Part shown: in pieces, positions 19,617 through 30,599 of the stretch
How the letters are laid out: every line of letters begins with the position of its first letter
Numbering within the stretch: the stretch's first letter is position 1
From: Aphanomyces cochlioides
Lineage: Eukaryota > Oomycota > Saprolegniomycetes > Saprolegniales > Verrucalvaceae
Reading direction: 5' to 3'
Length of the DNA: 64,000 nt
NCBI GenBank assembly: GCA_019828595.1
Contig: JAHQRK010000005.1
Coordinates: forward strand, 2,418,001-2,482,000
Program-made: the position numbers and the translations under genes
Notes under the pieces: generated by a model
The model's database searches: none
Seen by the model: the letters and a program-made list of their open reading frames with translations, nothing else
Told to the model about the DNA's origin: nothing

Positions 19617-20072
19617 TTAAGCACGCGCGACTTGGCCGGCAATGCGATCCAAATCGGTTTGGCCGTGGCTGGTGATCTTGCGACCGCCCTTGTTGACACC
19701 TTCAGGGCACTTTTCAATCACCTTCATTTCTTCCAATTGGTGGAGGATGTGGCGGATCAAACCACCCGAGGCCTTTTGGAATTGTTGGCGGAGGACACCA
19801 CGGCGAGCGGCACCACCGTACACCTTCTTCAAGGCACCCACACCGGTGTATTCGCGCAAGTAGATCTTGCGGGCAATCGAAGCAGCGCGGACGTAGTACC
19901 AGTCCGAGCTGTCAGGGGCGTACTCCTTGAACGAAGCAGTCTTGACAATATCCCACCAGGTGGGCAATTCCATCTTGCCGGAGCGCTTCAAGTGTTCGGC
20001 GTATTCCTTGATAAAGTCGGCAGCCTTGACATCACGCACAGTCACACCACGAGGAGCATCGTAATCAGCCAT
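19617..20072 (-). CDS. RPS19: 40S ribosomal protein S19 (eS19)
   Basis: A single exon of 151 aa, the normal length for eS19. The start [20 protein letters not shown], the core [13 protein letters not shown], the [12 protein letters not shown] helix and the C-terminal [20 protein letters not shown] are all standard for the family. The product is a structural protein of the small subunit head, required for 40S maturation. The first ATG of the frame is used. The gene ends about 85 bp from the end of the TMEM185-like gene, and the two are convergent. Confidence 0.96.
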   Translation of the reverse strand: MADYDAPRGVTVRDVKAADFIKEYAEHLKRSGKMELPTWWDIVKTASFKEYAPDSSDWYYVRAASIARKIYLREYTGVGALKKVYGGAARRGVLRQQFQKASGGLIRHILHQLEEMKVIEKCPEGVNKGGRKITSHGQTDLDRIAGQVARA

Positions 20073-20519
20073 GTTTAAAGTCTACGCACACATATCGGTG
20101 AGAACACGTCTGTACCACCGCAAGAACGCTCGCGCAGGCCATGCTTTCTGAGGACAGACAGCACGATCCGCTAAAGCATATCTGCAGGACAGTCTCGGTT
20201 CTCTTGGAGAACGTCATTTCACTCGTCCTGCATAGAGAGACATCGACTTACTTGGAACTCGGCAACAAGAAGAGTGTTCACGTCTTGGAGAAACTGGGAG
20301 GCAAAATGGCTGGTGGAAACAAATCTCGATAATAATTCGCCAAAATTCAAACATTTATCTGATTTAATTGGTAATTAATCGGAATTCAATTGATTTTTCA
20401 AAATTAAATCCGCGGCGCACTTTACCACTTTACGTACTTTACAGGGTTGGTTTGAGTGGTGGCCATTGGATACACTTTTAGAACCATTGCATTCAAGTTT
20501 TGGCCACGCAGAGAGCGCG
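20073..20519. promoter_or_regulatory. Divergent intergenic region RPS19 / NOP58
   Basis: About 450 bp between two divergently transcribed ribosome-biogenesis genes. No gene is seen. The stretch 20340-20410 is AT-rich. It probably acts as a shared promoter. Confidence 0.5.
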
Positions 20520-22081
20520 ATGCTTGTCCTCTTTGAAACCGCGGCGGGCCATGCGCTCTTTAAAGTCCAAGATGAAGGCAAATTGAGCAACGTCGATGAT
20601 ATTCACAAGCATTTCGCCAGTGCTGATAAGGCTAACTCGCTGTACGATCCATATCTTGTGAAGAGTCGTGGCTCATTGAAGCGCATAGGTTGAAATTGAA
20701 GGCATTCAATGCGTTCAAAGACACGACGGAAGCCGTCGCTGCTGCTGCCGACTGCGTCGACGGCACGGTCGGCAAGAGCTTGAAGAAGTTCTTGAAGAAG
20801 CACGTCAAAGACGCCGGCGTGTCGGATAAGTTGGCCGTCATCGACAAGGCGTTTGGTGGTGCCATTAAGGAAAAGCTTGGCATTCAATGCGTCCACGACA
20901 ACACCACGCAAGAATTGATGCGTGGCATTCGTGCTCACATGAACACACTCATCTCGGGCTTGGACGACCAAGATTTGAAGAACATGACCCTTGGTCTCTC
21001 GCACAGCTTGTCCCGCTACAAGCTCAAGTTCAGCGCTGATAAGGTCGACACGATGATCGTCCAAGCCATTGGCTTGTTGGATGAACTTGACAAGGAAATC
21101 AACACCTACTCCATGCGTGTGCGCGAATGGTTTGGCTGGCATTTCCCTGAAATGGGCAAGATTATCACTGACAACTTGCAATACGCTCGTGTCGTCTTGA
21201 AGATGGGCACCCGTCCTCATGTCAAGAACCTCGACTTCTCTGACATCTTGAGCTCTGATGTTGAAGCTTCCATGCGTGAAGTTTGCGAAGTCTCCATGGG
21301 CACGGATATCTCTGAAGAAGATGTGCTCAACATTGGCTCGCTCTGCACGCAAGTCATCTCGTTGACTGAATACCGTGCTCAATTGTTCGACTACCTCAAG
21401 AACCGCATGAACGCCATCGCGCCTAACCTTACCGTCATGGTTGGTGAATTGGTTGGCGCCCGTTTGATTGCCCATGCTGGTTCGTTGATGAACTTGGCCA
21501 AGCACCCTGCTTCGACTGTGCAAATTCTCGGTGCCGAAAAGGCCTTGTTCCGTGCCCTCAAGACCAAGCACGACACTCCTAAGTATGGTTTGATCTATCA
21601 CGCTTCGTTGATCGGGCAAACTGCCCCTAAGCACAAGGGTAAGATCTCGCGTGTCTTGGCCGCCAAGACTTCGCTTGCTGTGCGTGTCGATGCCCTCGGC
21701 GATGCCACCGAAGCCACGATTGGTTACGACAACCGCTCCAAGGTCGAAGCCCGCATGCGTCAATTGGAAAATGGATTCACTGGCACTGTCAGTGGCAAGG
21801 GCAAGGCCAAGAACGAAGTCAAGAAGTACGTCAAGGACTCGAAGCCTGTCAAGAGCTACAACGATGCAGAAGATATTCAAGTCGAAAAGAAGCGCAAGGC
21901 TGAAGTTAAGGAAGAAGTCGAAGAAGAGGAGGAAGAAGCTCCTAAGAAGAAGGCAAAGAAGGACAAGAAGGAAAAGAAGGCCAAGAAGGAAAAGAAAGAA
22001 GAAGAGGAAGAAGTCGAGGAGGAAGTCGTCGACACGACAGAGAAGAAGAAAAAGAAGAAGAAGAAGAAAGCTGAAGAGTAG
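20520..22081 (+). CDS. NOP58: Nucleolar protein 58 (box C/D snoRNP core)
   Basis: Exon 1 is 20520-20641 and exon 2 is 20689-22081, with a 47 bp intron (GTACGA..CATAG). The protein is about 504 aa. The N-terminal MLVLFETAAGHALFKVQDEG identifies NOP58 rather than NOP56. The coiled coil is followed by the NOP domain with the invariant VGELVGARLIAHAGSLMNLA, GAEKALFRAL, and TPKYGLIYHASLIGQ. The C-terminus is a long Lys/Glu tail (KKAKKDKKEKK, ending KKKKKKKAEE), typical of nucleolar KKE/D proteins. It binds box C/D snoRNAs with NOP56, fibrillarin and 15.5K for 2'-O-methylation of rRNA. Confidence 0.95.
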
Positions 22082-22177
22082 ATAATGGATATATGAAGAA
22101 CCGCATGTACATTTCGTCTTGGTTGATGTTTCCTTTTTAGTCATCATGAGGCGGATGTGTTGAAATGCTGTCAGCCG

Positions 22178-22567
22178 CTAGAAGAGTCGCTTCGCGAGAG
22201 CTCGCACACGAAGATCAAAATCTGGCGAATTGATCGGTGTGTCGTGAGTGTAGAATGGGTTCAAGAGCAGCTTGACGTAGAGATCGTAGACTTCTTGAAA
22301 GAAAAGCTTGATGGCATCTTCGTTGCGACTCTCATGGAGGAGGAGAAACTTGATATTGGTCGCAGTCACAAACCCCGAGACAAATTGCTCGTTGAATTTG
22401 TCCACAACTTTCATCCACATGTTGTTGTTCGTCCACATCGCTTCCTGCACGACATCCAACGATGAATTGAGTACGAACTCATCCACGTGCGCTGTATCTT
22501 CCTTCCGTGGCTTCACATCCAGCGAGTACAAGGGGTCTGTCGACCCCACGATCATGAAGAGCGACAT
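22178..22567 (-). CDS. TRAPPC2: TRAPP complex subunit 2 (sedlin/Trs20)
   Basis: A single exon of 129 aa. It has the longin-like fold signature FMIVGSTDPLYSLD at the start, then AMWTNNNMWMKVVDKFNEQF, ATNIKFLLLHESRNEDAIK, FFQEVYDLYVKLLLNPFY and a final RVRALAK helix, as in sedlin (about 140 aa). The role is vesicle tethering at ER-Golgi as part of TRAPP. It is divergent from ALG14 across only about 130 bp. Confidence 0.93.
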   Translation of the reverse strand: MSLFMIVGSTDPLYSLDVKPRKEDTAHVDEFVLNSSLDVVQEAMWTNNNMWMKVVDKFNEQFVSGFVTATNIKFLLLHESRNEDAIKLFFQEVYDLYVKLLLNPFYTHDTPINSPDFDLRVRALAKRLF

Positions 22568-22571
22568 TCCG

Positions 22572-22682
22572 CTTTGATAAATGGTCTTTTATCCGGACAT
22601 CCAAATATCCGGATAAAGTTTACTGGCATTGTATCCGGATAGATGGCGTTTATCCGGAATATCATTGTCCGGATAAAGTGCA
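22572..22682. promoter_or_regulatory. Bidirectional promoter with five CCGGATA sites
   Basis: Between the divergent TRAPPC2 and ALG14 starts there are five CCGGA-centred sites (TATCCGGACA, TATCCGGATA twice, TATCCGGAAT, GTCCGGATAA) in about 110 bp. This is the densest cluster of the motif in the window. A factor-binding role is inferred. Confidence 0.65.
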
Positions 22683-22698
22683 TTTGGGCTTCACCGAC

Positions 22699-23488
22699 AT
22701 GATTGCCGCTTTCCTAGGATTCGTGGCGCTTGCCGCTGTGCTCTCGGTATGGCGCCTACGATGTATTTTGCCACGAAGAGGCAAACGAACTGTGCCATCT
22801 AGAAAGCTTCCTCCATCGACATCCGTCCGAACGCTTGTTGTGCTTGGATCTGGTGGCCACACGACTGAAATACTCAAGCTCATCAAACGCCTCTCGACCA
22901 CAAGGTATACACCGCTTGCATTTGTGGTCGCTGCGACGGATCATACGAGTCAGGAAAAAGCCCGGATTGAGCGAAAGGTTTAGTGGCTTGTCTCAATGCG
23001 TTGATTCCGCTGACGAGTCACGAAATAGGGCGAAGAGTTGCAATTTTTCACTATTCCACGGAGTCGTGAGGTATGCCCGGCTCGAATATTGTTCATCTGA
23101 CACTCTGCAAGGTCGGTCAGTCGTGGTTGACGACCGTGTTTACGACAGCGTATTCGTTTCTGTACAGTATGTGGGTTGTCATTCGCTTTCAACCCGACCT
23201 CTTGCTCTGCAATGGACCAGGTATGGCAGCAACGATCCCTACATGTTTTGTAGCATGACGCTCTCTTGTGTAGGCACTTGCATCCCCATCTGCGCCGCGG
23301 TGTTGCTGCTTCGCTTTCTTGGGATCAAGACACACTCCAAGATACTGTTCTGCGAAAGTTTTGCGCGCGTTCAACGGCTATCCATGTCTGGCAAAATCTT
23401 GTATCCCATCGCGGACGAATTCATCGTCCACTGGCCAGAGTTGCAAGCGCAATACCCTCATGCAAAGTACCTTGGTACAATTTGCTAA
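22699..23488 (+). CDS. ALG14: UDP-GlcNAc transferase membrane subunit ALG14
   Basis: Four exons (22699-22977, 23029-23070, 23112-23220, 23274-23488) join in frame to 214 aa (human 216). An N-terminal membrane helix (MIAAFLGFVALAAVLSVWRL) is followed by the nucleotide-binding loop VLGSGGHTTEIL. Next are FTIPRSREVGQSW, PDLLLCNGPGTCIPICAAVL, and the C-terminal MSGKILYPIADEFIVHWPEL, then LGTIC. ALG14 anchors ALG13 at the ER for the second step of dolichol-linked N-glycan synthesis. Introns are 41-53 bp. The ORF fragments seen in other frames come from the unspliced exons. Confidence 0.93.
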
Positions 23489-23505
23489 GTTGATCTCTAC
23501 TACTT

Positions 23506-25269
23506 CTACAACCATTGGTGAACTTCGTCTATGCTCTCCATTCCAATCGCATCAATTCGTTGCGGTTCTACAAATTCATCGTCAATCACCTCATCGTCTA
23601 TGAAGGCACTTACTGTTTCTGTCCATGTGACCATCTTTGCCACTTGCTCCGGCGACAAGACGGCTCGGAAGTAAACATCTAGCGAGGGGGCAAACGCGCC
23701 CAGCTCGAATGCTTGACGCCGTAGCGCTTTGAATGCTTTGACCAGCAGCGCAACTTTGACCGTTTGCTGCTGTCGCACAGACGCTGCCAACTCATCGAGC
23801 TGCGTGATTTGTGTCGGTGTCAAGCCCAGGACGTCCTCGAGCCCGTTCGATTTGGCGTTGTACAGCATATGCATCTCCATCAGACTTGACTGCAAGAGTG
23901 ATATTGTCCGCACCAGCGCTGCAAATACTTTCTCCAAGTGATCTGACTTGGGCTGGCCGAGCAGCCGTCGCTGTCGTGCAGACTGCATCACGACGGCAAA
24001 CGATGGACTTAACGGACTGGCGCCACTCATGAGATCCAATTGCGATGGTTCAACTGGCGACCGGCCAAAGTGATGCCTTTGGAGCGCATCTTTGGAAATC
24101 TGGAGATGCTGGATACCATCTTCGAGCACTTCGACGTACTTCTGCTGCTTCTTGCGCGATTCCCGCGCTGAATCACGATTCCTTTCGAGCTTCTTGTCGC
24201 GCTTCTCGGCTTCTTCATCCAACAGGCTCTGGAGCATCGAGCTGATTTCACCCGTGCCGGGTTTTCGTGCCAGGGGGACTTGCGGCTTGAGAGGAGGTTT
24301 CGCCAACAGCGGCGGTGGCGGCGGATTTGTTGGCATGACGAAGGGAAACATTGGTGGTGCGCCATAAGGCGATGCAATGAAGGCATTCATCATCGGATTG
24401 GGATACGCATTTAGCATTGAATTGTTGTTGTACATGAGGAAATTGGGCGGTGCCTGCTGGGGTGGTGCTGCCATCATGGGGTGCATGTTGGGGGCACCAA
24501 ACGAACTCGTCGCCGCCGTCGGGTCGAACCCGAAGGCAGAAACTGTAGGAGGCACTTGGTGATTCATTCCGTACGGTGTTGGAGGTGGTTGAGCAAATGC
24601 TGGATTGCCAGGATGCATCGGTGCATGAAAGGGGGGCATTGATGCAAACGACGACGCTGTGGGTGGAGCTGGGGCTGTCTGTGGGTTCATGTACGACGGC
24701 GCCGTCTGTGGATTGAACATGGAGGATTGAGTAGCTGGTGTTTGGTTGTTGTTCGTATGCTGTGGTGGTTGAGGAGGTGAGTATGCAGCGACATTGGCCA
24801 TTGTTTCGCGAGGCGGAGAGATCGGTGGATTTCCGCCATTGGATGAAGCATACTGGTGATTGAATACATGCGATTGAGGCTTGTCGTACGAATTGACAGT
24901 CGTTGCAGTGGCTGTAGAGACTGCAGGAGGTGGCAAAAGCATCTCGGAGATCTCTTGATTGAAGCGTCGTTCCGCCGATGAAATGGGGGGACTCATCATG
25001 TCGCTGTCTTCTGTCTTAACATTGTTGCCCATAATGCTATCCAATAGAGATACTGGCTGTCGTTTCTCCATGTCCTGAGCTGCAAAATTGACGTTCTCGT
25101 CATTGACTTCGTTCCAGTCGTCCCATAAATTACGGGTTAAATTCGACGGCAATGCACTACAAGTCACATTTGTCAGCATCGCGGGTCTACATCAATGGAG
25201 ATCGTACCTCAAGACTGGGTCCATCAACATGGCTGCATCGTCCTCGTCATCACCATTTTCAACAGGCAT
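23506..25269 (-). CDS. bZIP transcription factor
   Basis: Exon 1 (25269-25208) and exon 2 (25156-23506) join in frame across a 51 bp intron to 570 aa. The N-terminal half is Pro/Asn/Gln/Met-rich and low in complexity. The basic region near residues 340-360 reads KKLERNRDSARESRKKQQKY, with the invariant Asn and the Arg nine positions on, followed by a short heptad-like helix (VEVLEDGIQHL). A conserved-looking helical C-terminal domain of about 180 residues (for example LGLTPTQITQLDELAASV) follows. Its target genes are unknown. The zipper is short, so dimerisation may depend on the C-terminal domain. Confidence 0.82.
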
Positions 25270-25299
25270 ATCCTGCACACAAATCCATATCTGAGCTTT

Positions 25300-25937
25300 C
25301 CATGCCCTCCATCTATGTACTTACATATGGACTGTACAAATAGTTGCGTTTGGGCTTTGTAATCTTGGACATGACGCACTTCTCGAGTCTGCCAGCGTTT
25401 TTCCTTGTTCAAATGGACTCTATCGAGCGCTAACCGACCCGCTCTCGGGCCGGGCGGGTTTTTCAACTCCAGCTGTCTGTCAGTAGCCAATCAGAGCACA
25501 GAATAGATTCTAGTCAACCAATCCGACTGCATCATTGGATCCCGTTATACAAGCCGTCACTCCGTTTAGAGACTCACTCGTCTAACTAGCTGTCGATGCT
25601 GCACAAAAGGGATAGCCCCATCATGAGAGAGCTCCTTGGGTTATTGGCAGTGGAATATATCCTCGTCTCGCGCTTCTGGGCTGGCAGGAAGGAATATTAA
25701 TTTTTACAGGATTCTTCAAGCAGATGACATATGGCAGTCAGTAATATGCACATATGGATTATGACAGGTAGGTTTTCAGGCTAAATTTCAATAAACTGAT
25801 ATTTTCCACAATGAAGTGATATGTTGTATTAATTTATAGAGGTTATCAATGTACTGTAGTTGAGGTCGCAATATCTTATTGTGTGTCAAATGGCATGGGG
25901 ATCTTGTGGCGCGGCTGTTTGGGGGATGCGCCATGTG
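25300..25937. other. Intergenic, AT-rich, no gene seen
   Basis: The space between the bZIP promoter side and the 3' end of the TMBIM-like gene. It has simple AT-rich sequence around 25690-25870 and no repeat or RNA gene that I can recognise. Confidence 0.4.
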
Positions 25938-27083
25938 TTAGGCGGTAGCCTCGGGAAGATGTGCAGCGCTTGAGGGGCTCTCCACTGCACTTTCAGGTTG
26001 GGGGATGCTGCTTTCGTCATTAGGATCCATGGTAACGCCAAGACCACCACCAAAGCATGTGACAGGGGCGCCCCCATCGCAAGCTGCAATGCAAAGCATC
26101 ATGACGCCCACAAAGATCAAGAAGAAGGCGAGGTCGGTGTAGAAGAAGATCACGCCAGACATGTACTCATCGGGGGTCATGATTTGATACATGCAATGTG
26201 CGTCAAAGGCAAACCACATGATGACTGCAAACGTGAAGAGCATCACAATACCAAAGGTGGTGGAAGACATAAGACCTGTCCCATGAGCGGCAAAGGTAAT
26301 ACAAGCCACCAATGTCACAATTGAATAGGCAAACAATGCTGCGATAGCACTGTGGACGAGCTCGTGGTCGCGTCGACGTGTGCTGAAGAACGTCATGAAC
26401 AGCATGACAAAGAAGCATACCAGACAAGCGAGGACGGATGCCTTGGTGTCGAAATAGAGACCGAATGCAGTCACAGCCACCGCTTGGATAGACGTGAAAA
26501 AGCATAGCAAGACAAAGTTGAAGGGAAAGAAGAACTTGACGAGGTAGAGCAAGAAGAGAACGATAAGAGCAAGGCAAGAGCTTCCACCCAAGGCAACACC
26601 AGTATCATCGTCGGCGAACTCGCGCAATGAGTCGGTACAAAGCGGGGAATAGGTAAATATGATGACGAGGAGTGATAGAGCTGCGAGATGCAATGTAAAG
26701 AGTCCTAGGACTTTGACACGGAAGGCGACTTGGATCTCCAGTGGTAGCGTATTGATGCTCCCTTCAATTGGTCCGTCTGATGCAAGGGTAGATATCGCAA
26801 TTAAAGCATTCTGGGTGGGTCGCCTCGTTGCACGCATCTTGCGATTGTTTTGAGTTATCACAGCACTTGCAACTTGCGTGGGATCTCTTGCCTGAACGAT
26901 CTCATCCTCGGCATTGCCAGTCTGAATGGTTTCCATTGTGCCATCTTCAAGGTCAATTGCGTGGCTTGGCTTTGGTGGAGAATCCAAAGAGAGAGGGATG
27001 TTTCCAGTGGCATCTAGGACGTCTAATTCCTCGTCTTCAGGCACAGAAGGTGGCGCGTCGGAATCCAGGCGCACGCTTTTCAT
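25938..27083 (-). CDS. Bax inhibitor-1 / lifeguard (TMBIM)-like membrane protein
   Basis: A single exon from ATG 27083, 381 aa. Upstream codons of the frame have no ATG. A polar, acidic N-terminus of about 130 residues is followed by seven hydrophobic segments. The last segments contain FDAHCMYQIMTPDEYMSG and TDLAFFLIFVGVMML, which match the conserved 'Y.....DEY......Y.D....F' end of the TMBIM family. The acid in DEY/YTD is part of the family's pH/Ca2+ sensor. The C-terminal tail is Pro/Ser-rich. Members are Ca2+-leak channels of ER, Golgi or plasma membrane with anti-apoptotic roles. The long N-terminal region suggests a lifeguard rather than a BI-1 type. Confidence 0.75.
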   Translation of the reverse strand: MKSVRLDSDAPPSVPEDEELDVLDATGNIPLSLDSPPKPSHAIDLEDGTMETIQTGNAEDEIVQARDPTQVASAVITQNNRKMRATRRPTQNALIAISTLASDGPIEGSINTLPLEIQVAFRVKVLGLFTLHLAALSLLVIIFTYSPLCTDSLREFADDDTGVALGGSSCLALIVLFLLYLVKFFFPFNFVLLCFFTSIQAVAVTAFGLYFDTKASVLACLVCFFVMLFMTFFSTRRRDHELVHSAIAALFAYSIVTLVACITFAAHGTGLMSSTTFGIVMLFTFAVIMWFAFDAHCMYQIMTPDEYMSGVIFFYTDLAFFLIFVGVMMLCIAACDGGAPVTCFGGGLGVTMDPNDESSIPQPESAVESPSSAAHLPEATA

Positions 27084-27406
27084 CGAAACTGCAATGCTCG
27101 GTACCGTTTGGCTCAGTGAATCCAAATTTAGCTAGCCAATCAATGAACAGTGCTGATGGAGCTTTACCACTATGCGTAAACTTTACAGTCAACTTCGTTG
27201 ACTCGTCAAGTGTACCGTACAGTTTGTATAGTATACGGTAATGGTAACCGTTAAGCGTTAACCGTAAACCGCAACTGGAAACTGTGCGTTGTGACTGGTG
27301 GTTGAGTGGGGGGAACATTTATCTTGAAGTTTGTATACCTGTAGAAGGGTGGGAAAGCGACAAAACCATTTTGGACCAGTCCAAGGAAACCGCGCAAAGG
27401 TAGAAG

Positions 27407-27796
27407 ATGTCGGACAACGAAGATAACAAGGGCCCTGATGACGAAAAGAAGCAGACGATCACAATCCGTGTGAAGGACCAGGTAGACATGCGACTTTGGT
27501 ATCGATTTCTGACGCGAAATGTTCGTAGTCTGGAGAAGAAACGTTCTTCAAGGTGAAGCCCCACACCAAGATGGAAAAAATTTTCAGCGCCTACGCTCAA
27601 CGCAAGGGTGTTCCAGTCACAGCCCTCCGCTTTTTGTTGGATGGTACGCGCATCGGTGGTGACCAAACGCCCAAGATGGTACGCCCCTCGGTTGCAAAGA
27701 TTGGAGATGTTGATCCTTTGTTCTTTATAGCTTGAATTGGAAGACCAAGACCAAATTGATTGCGCGTTGGAACAAGTCGGGGGTGCCTCGTTCTAA
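27407..27796 (+). CDS. SUMO: SUMO (small ubiquitin-like modifier)
   Basis: Three exons (27407-27481, 27529-27678, 27731-27796) give 96 aa. MSDNEDNKGPDDEKK is the flexible N-tail. The beta-grasp fold contains TITIRVKDQSGEETFFKVK, KIFSAYAQRKGVPVTALRFL and LDGTRI. The C-terminus is EQVGG plus ASF, so a protease must remove three residues to expose the diglycine. There is no clear consensus sumoylation site in the N-tail. It is a complete, ordinary SUMO gene. Confidence 0.95.
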
Positions 27797-27943
27797 GCAA
27801 AAGGATAGATAGTTTCGTGCCATGTATTCGAACGTGCCTCTTTCCAAGGGGTAAAGGATATGGGGCGTATACGTAGCTAAGTATTGCTTTTGAACGTGTG
27901 TATTAATCCGAGGGTTTCCGGTTTAAGAGAGCAACCTCCTCAA

Positions 27944-28468
27944 CTAAGGGTACATGTGACTCTTGATCCAGTTGGGAGGATTGCTTGGAATTGTTACCAA
28001 GTCCATATCGAAGAGCTCGATGAACTGCTCGTTCTGCAGGCGTACTTTCGACCCTGCAAAACGTCGATATTCTTCAAAGATTGAGCTCAAATGCCACTGC
28101 TGGATTTTGCGCAGACAGCCAACCACAGCGCCTGTTCGATCGCGGCCCAAGTGGCACGTGAGGAAAAGAGGATAGTTGCTTCGGTCCAAAATAATATCCA
28201 ATGCAGCTAGTACCGTTTCTTCACTCATAGGCTCCCATGTTTTGCGTCGATTCTCGAGTTTTGTGTTGCCACCAAGAACGACGAGTTCAATCTCCTGTTC
28301 TTCGACAAAGCTGAGCAATTGTGCATTCGGTTCTTCGGGAGCGAGGTAAACAATCTTGCGTAGATTCAGCCGTTCCAAGAAGGGAAAGTTCAGTTCATTG
28401 GGAATGCCGCTCCGGTACAAGTCTTCTTCGATCATGCCATAGTTGACGGGAGGAATGAAGTACGACAT
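27944..28468 (-). CDS. Atypical dual-specificity phosphatase of the SIW14/OCA6 type
   Basis: A single exon of 174 aa. FIPPVNYGMIEEDLYRSGIP at the N-terminus, LRKIVYLAPEEP, and the P-loop CHLGRDRTGAVVG (Cys-x5-Arg) define the plant-fungal atypical DSP (PFA-DSP) family, several members of which cleave inositol pyrophosphates. The residue before the catalytic Cys is Thr where most PTPs have His. The C-terminus is FIELFDMDLVTIPSNPPNWI. A CCGGATA promoter cluster lies 25-85 bp upstream. Confidence 0.85.
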   Translation of the reverse strand: MSYFIPPVNYGMIEEDLYRSGIPNELNFPFLERLNLRKIVYLAPEEPNAQLLSFVEEQEIELVVLGGNTKLENRRKTWEPMSEETVLAALDIILDRSNYPLFLTCHLGRDRTGAVVGCLRKIQQWHLSSIFEEYRRFAGSKVRLQNEQFIELFDMDLVTIPSNPPNWIKSHMYP

Positions 28469-28492
28469 CGCGTTTCCATCGACACACCTTCT

Positions 28493-28552
28493 GTCCGGAT
28501 AATCCAGATGAAGATCTTTGGTATCCGGATGGTGTGGATTATCCGGATTTGA
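28493..28552 (-). promoter_or_regulatory. Three CCGGAT motifs upstream of the phosphatase gene
   Basis: GTCCGGATAATC, GTATCCGGATGG and TTATCCGGATTT occur in 60 bp. They lie 25-85 bp upstream of the phosphatase ATG (28468) and also downstream of the MFS gene end at 28726. Confidence 0.55.
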
Positions 28553-28725
28553 GTGTACTGTCTGACCACTTTACGTGCATTCCCCAACATTGCACGTACA
28601 GTACATTATTGTATGTCAAGATTGATAGTTGAAAGGTCACGATCATGATGGGACTCATGAAGACCGTCCTTCCATCCTTCGACCGAGGAAACGCTGTGTC
28701 AAGCAATAATACATAATTAAGTGCA

Positions 28726-30571
28726 TTAAACGCGACTGGGGCTAAAATGGGGCCGGGGATCTTCATCGGATGGTGCATCGGACGACTGGAGATGCTGTTC
28801 ATCCAGTAATCCAAGTTGGAGATCCGACTCTGCGAGCTCGTCGCTCTCTCGCAAGAAGCGAATGAGAAATGACGCAAGCACCGTCGTGCAGATTAGAATG
28901 AGGAAAACATAATTGTTGTTTCCGTCAAAACCGTACTGCGCCAGCGGTGTAAGGGCGTAGCTCAGCGTGCAATAGCCAAACACCAACAATGTCGCTACAC
29001 CAGAGAGCACACCATAGAGCTCTGGAGGAAAGCACGTCACTATCACACAAAAGAATAAGTAAGACTTTTGCAATATGCAAGCGTACTGATGTATCCAAAT
29101 TGAATGCATCCAAAGAACCCATTCGACGCAGCCATGAGGACAAAAGTCAAGTTTTGAGCCGGCAGTGATGGAATCATAAACGACCCACACAAGAGCAAAA
29201 ACGTCGCAACTGTCAGGTACGCGGTCGCGCGAAAGCCATATCGAAGCATGACCATGCCACCAAAGGGAGAAAAGATAAAGGACAAGTTGGACACGAGCGG
29301 GTACAAGTAGTTGGTGTAGTGATCTTTCACACTTGGGTCGTTGTCTTTATTGAGAGATGCGACCACATTTGGAATTGCTCCTCCACCAAAGACGAGGATC
29401 AAATACACCAGAGCACCCATCGTAATGTATGCCCAGAGATCCTTCCGCTTAAAGCTTGTCTTTGCCCCCGCCCAGATATTCTTCATCTTGGATTTCTACC
29501 TCACAGAATGAGCAGAATGCAATGACAGTCGAAGCTTACGTTGACTGTAGGCCGAATGAACTGAAAACCTGGCGTAATCACCGAAGTATTTTCGCCCACA
29601 ATATGATGGACAGGGTACACAAGGTAGACGATGACCATGGCTGCAACGAAAAGGCCACTAGAGCGACAATGACTTTAGGAAAGGTTGACGTAGGAGTAGA
29701 TCTTACGTATATGACAAATAGAATGTTTCGCGGGAGATGTCGAGCTGTAGGAAGACATACACATAGCCTACCGAGCCATGATGAAATCATCAAGGTGGTG
29801 GACTCACCTGAACAACTGAGTGCGGCTACGAGAAGAGCCGTGTAGAGTTCGTGTTCACGGAAGAGCATCGAGAGCTGAAGCGAAGCATAGAGGATTCCCA
29901 TGCCACCAAACCCGATCAAGGCATAGCCAATGACGAGCAAGATCTCGGTGCCTGACGCAGAGTCTCCATACGCCATGCACACATTGCCAGCAATAGAAAA
30001 CTACAAGCTTCCACAGGTGAACCAACATGCCAAAGCTGTAGATATCGCACCAAGTAGGCAATCAGAGTCATGTATCGAGGTCCAATGGTGTCGAGCATTG
30101 TGCCAAAGACCGCTTGTCCAAGCACAGTCATGAGGATGCCTGTCGAGTAGATGCTCTGGAGCTGGACTTCCTGTTCGGAGCACACGAGTGTCGTATTCGG
30201 TGGACACAAGTCATGCCATTGTTTTTCTTTCACGAGGCGGCTATACACTGGTCCAAACCTATGCTCCTGTGTTGGACGGGAGAAACACGCAGGATGTCTT
30301 ACCCATAGGTCAGTCCGCCGGACGTGAGGAATGTGAGGAGCCACGCAAGGACATACATGGGCAAACGAGGGACACGCATCGATCCAAACCCTCGCGGCGT
30401 ATGTGGCGTCGGCTCCTCCAGCACACACACCTCCTCTGTCTTGCTTGGCTTCACCATGGTCATACCAAATGGATCAGTGGTGAGTTTCCGTCTGGGTGCT
30501 GCTCTCTTGAGAACAACAAGCGTTTCTGTGGTTTCGTCGTCCGATTCCAAACGACACTGATTTGTACTCAT
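28726..30571 (-). CDS. Major facilitator superfamily transporter, SLC43-like, intact
   Basis: Seven exons on the minus strand (30571-30303, 30258-30051, 30000-29808, 29767-29707, 29657-29540, 29495-29087, 29039-28726) join in frame to 523 aa. Twelve hydrophobic segments are visible, beginning PMYVLAWLLTFLTSGGLTYG. The loop FGTMLDTIGPRYM after the second segment is the MFS G-x-x-x-D-x-x-G-x-R motif A. A large central loop separates the halves, and the second half starts LWAYITMGALVYLILVF. Acidic/His-rich tail. The closest family I can suggest is SLC43 (amino acid or nucleobase carriers). The substrate is not known. Exons 2-6 have exactly the same sizes as the paralog at 50.1 kb. Confidence 0.82.
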
Positions 30572-30599
30572 ACTGCGAACAGGTACGTGCGAGCACGAC

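Noticed and set aside
20603..22147. 514-codon minus-strand ORF opposite NOP58
   Set aside because: Antisense shadow of the NOP58 coding region caused by its codon bias and Lys/Glu tail.
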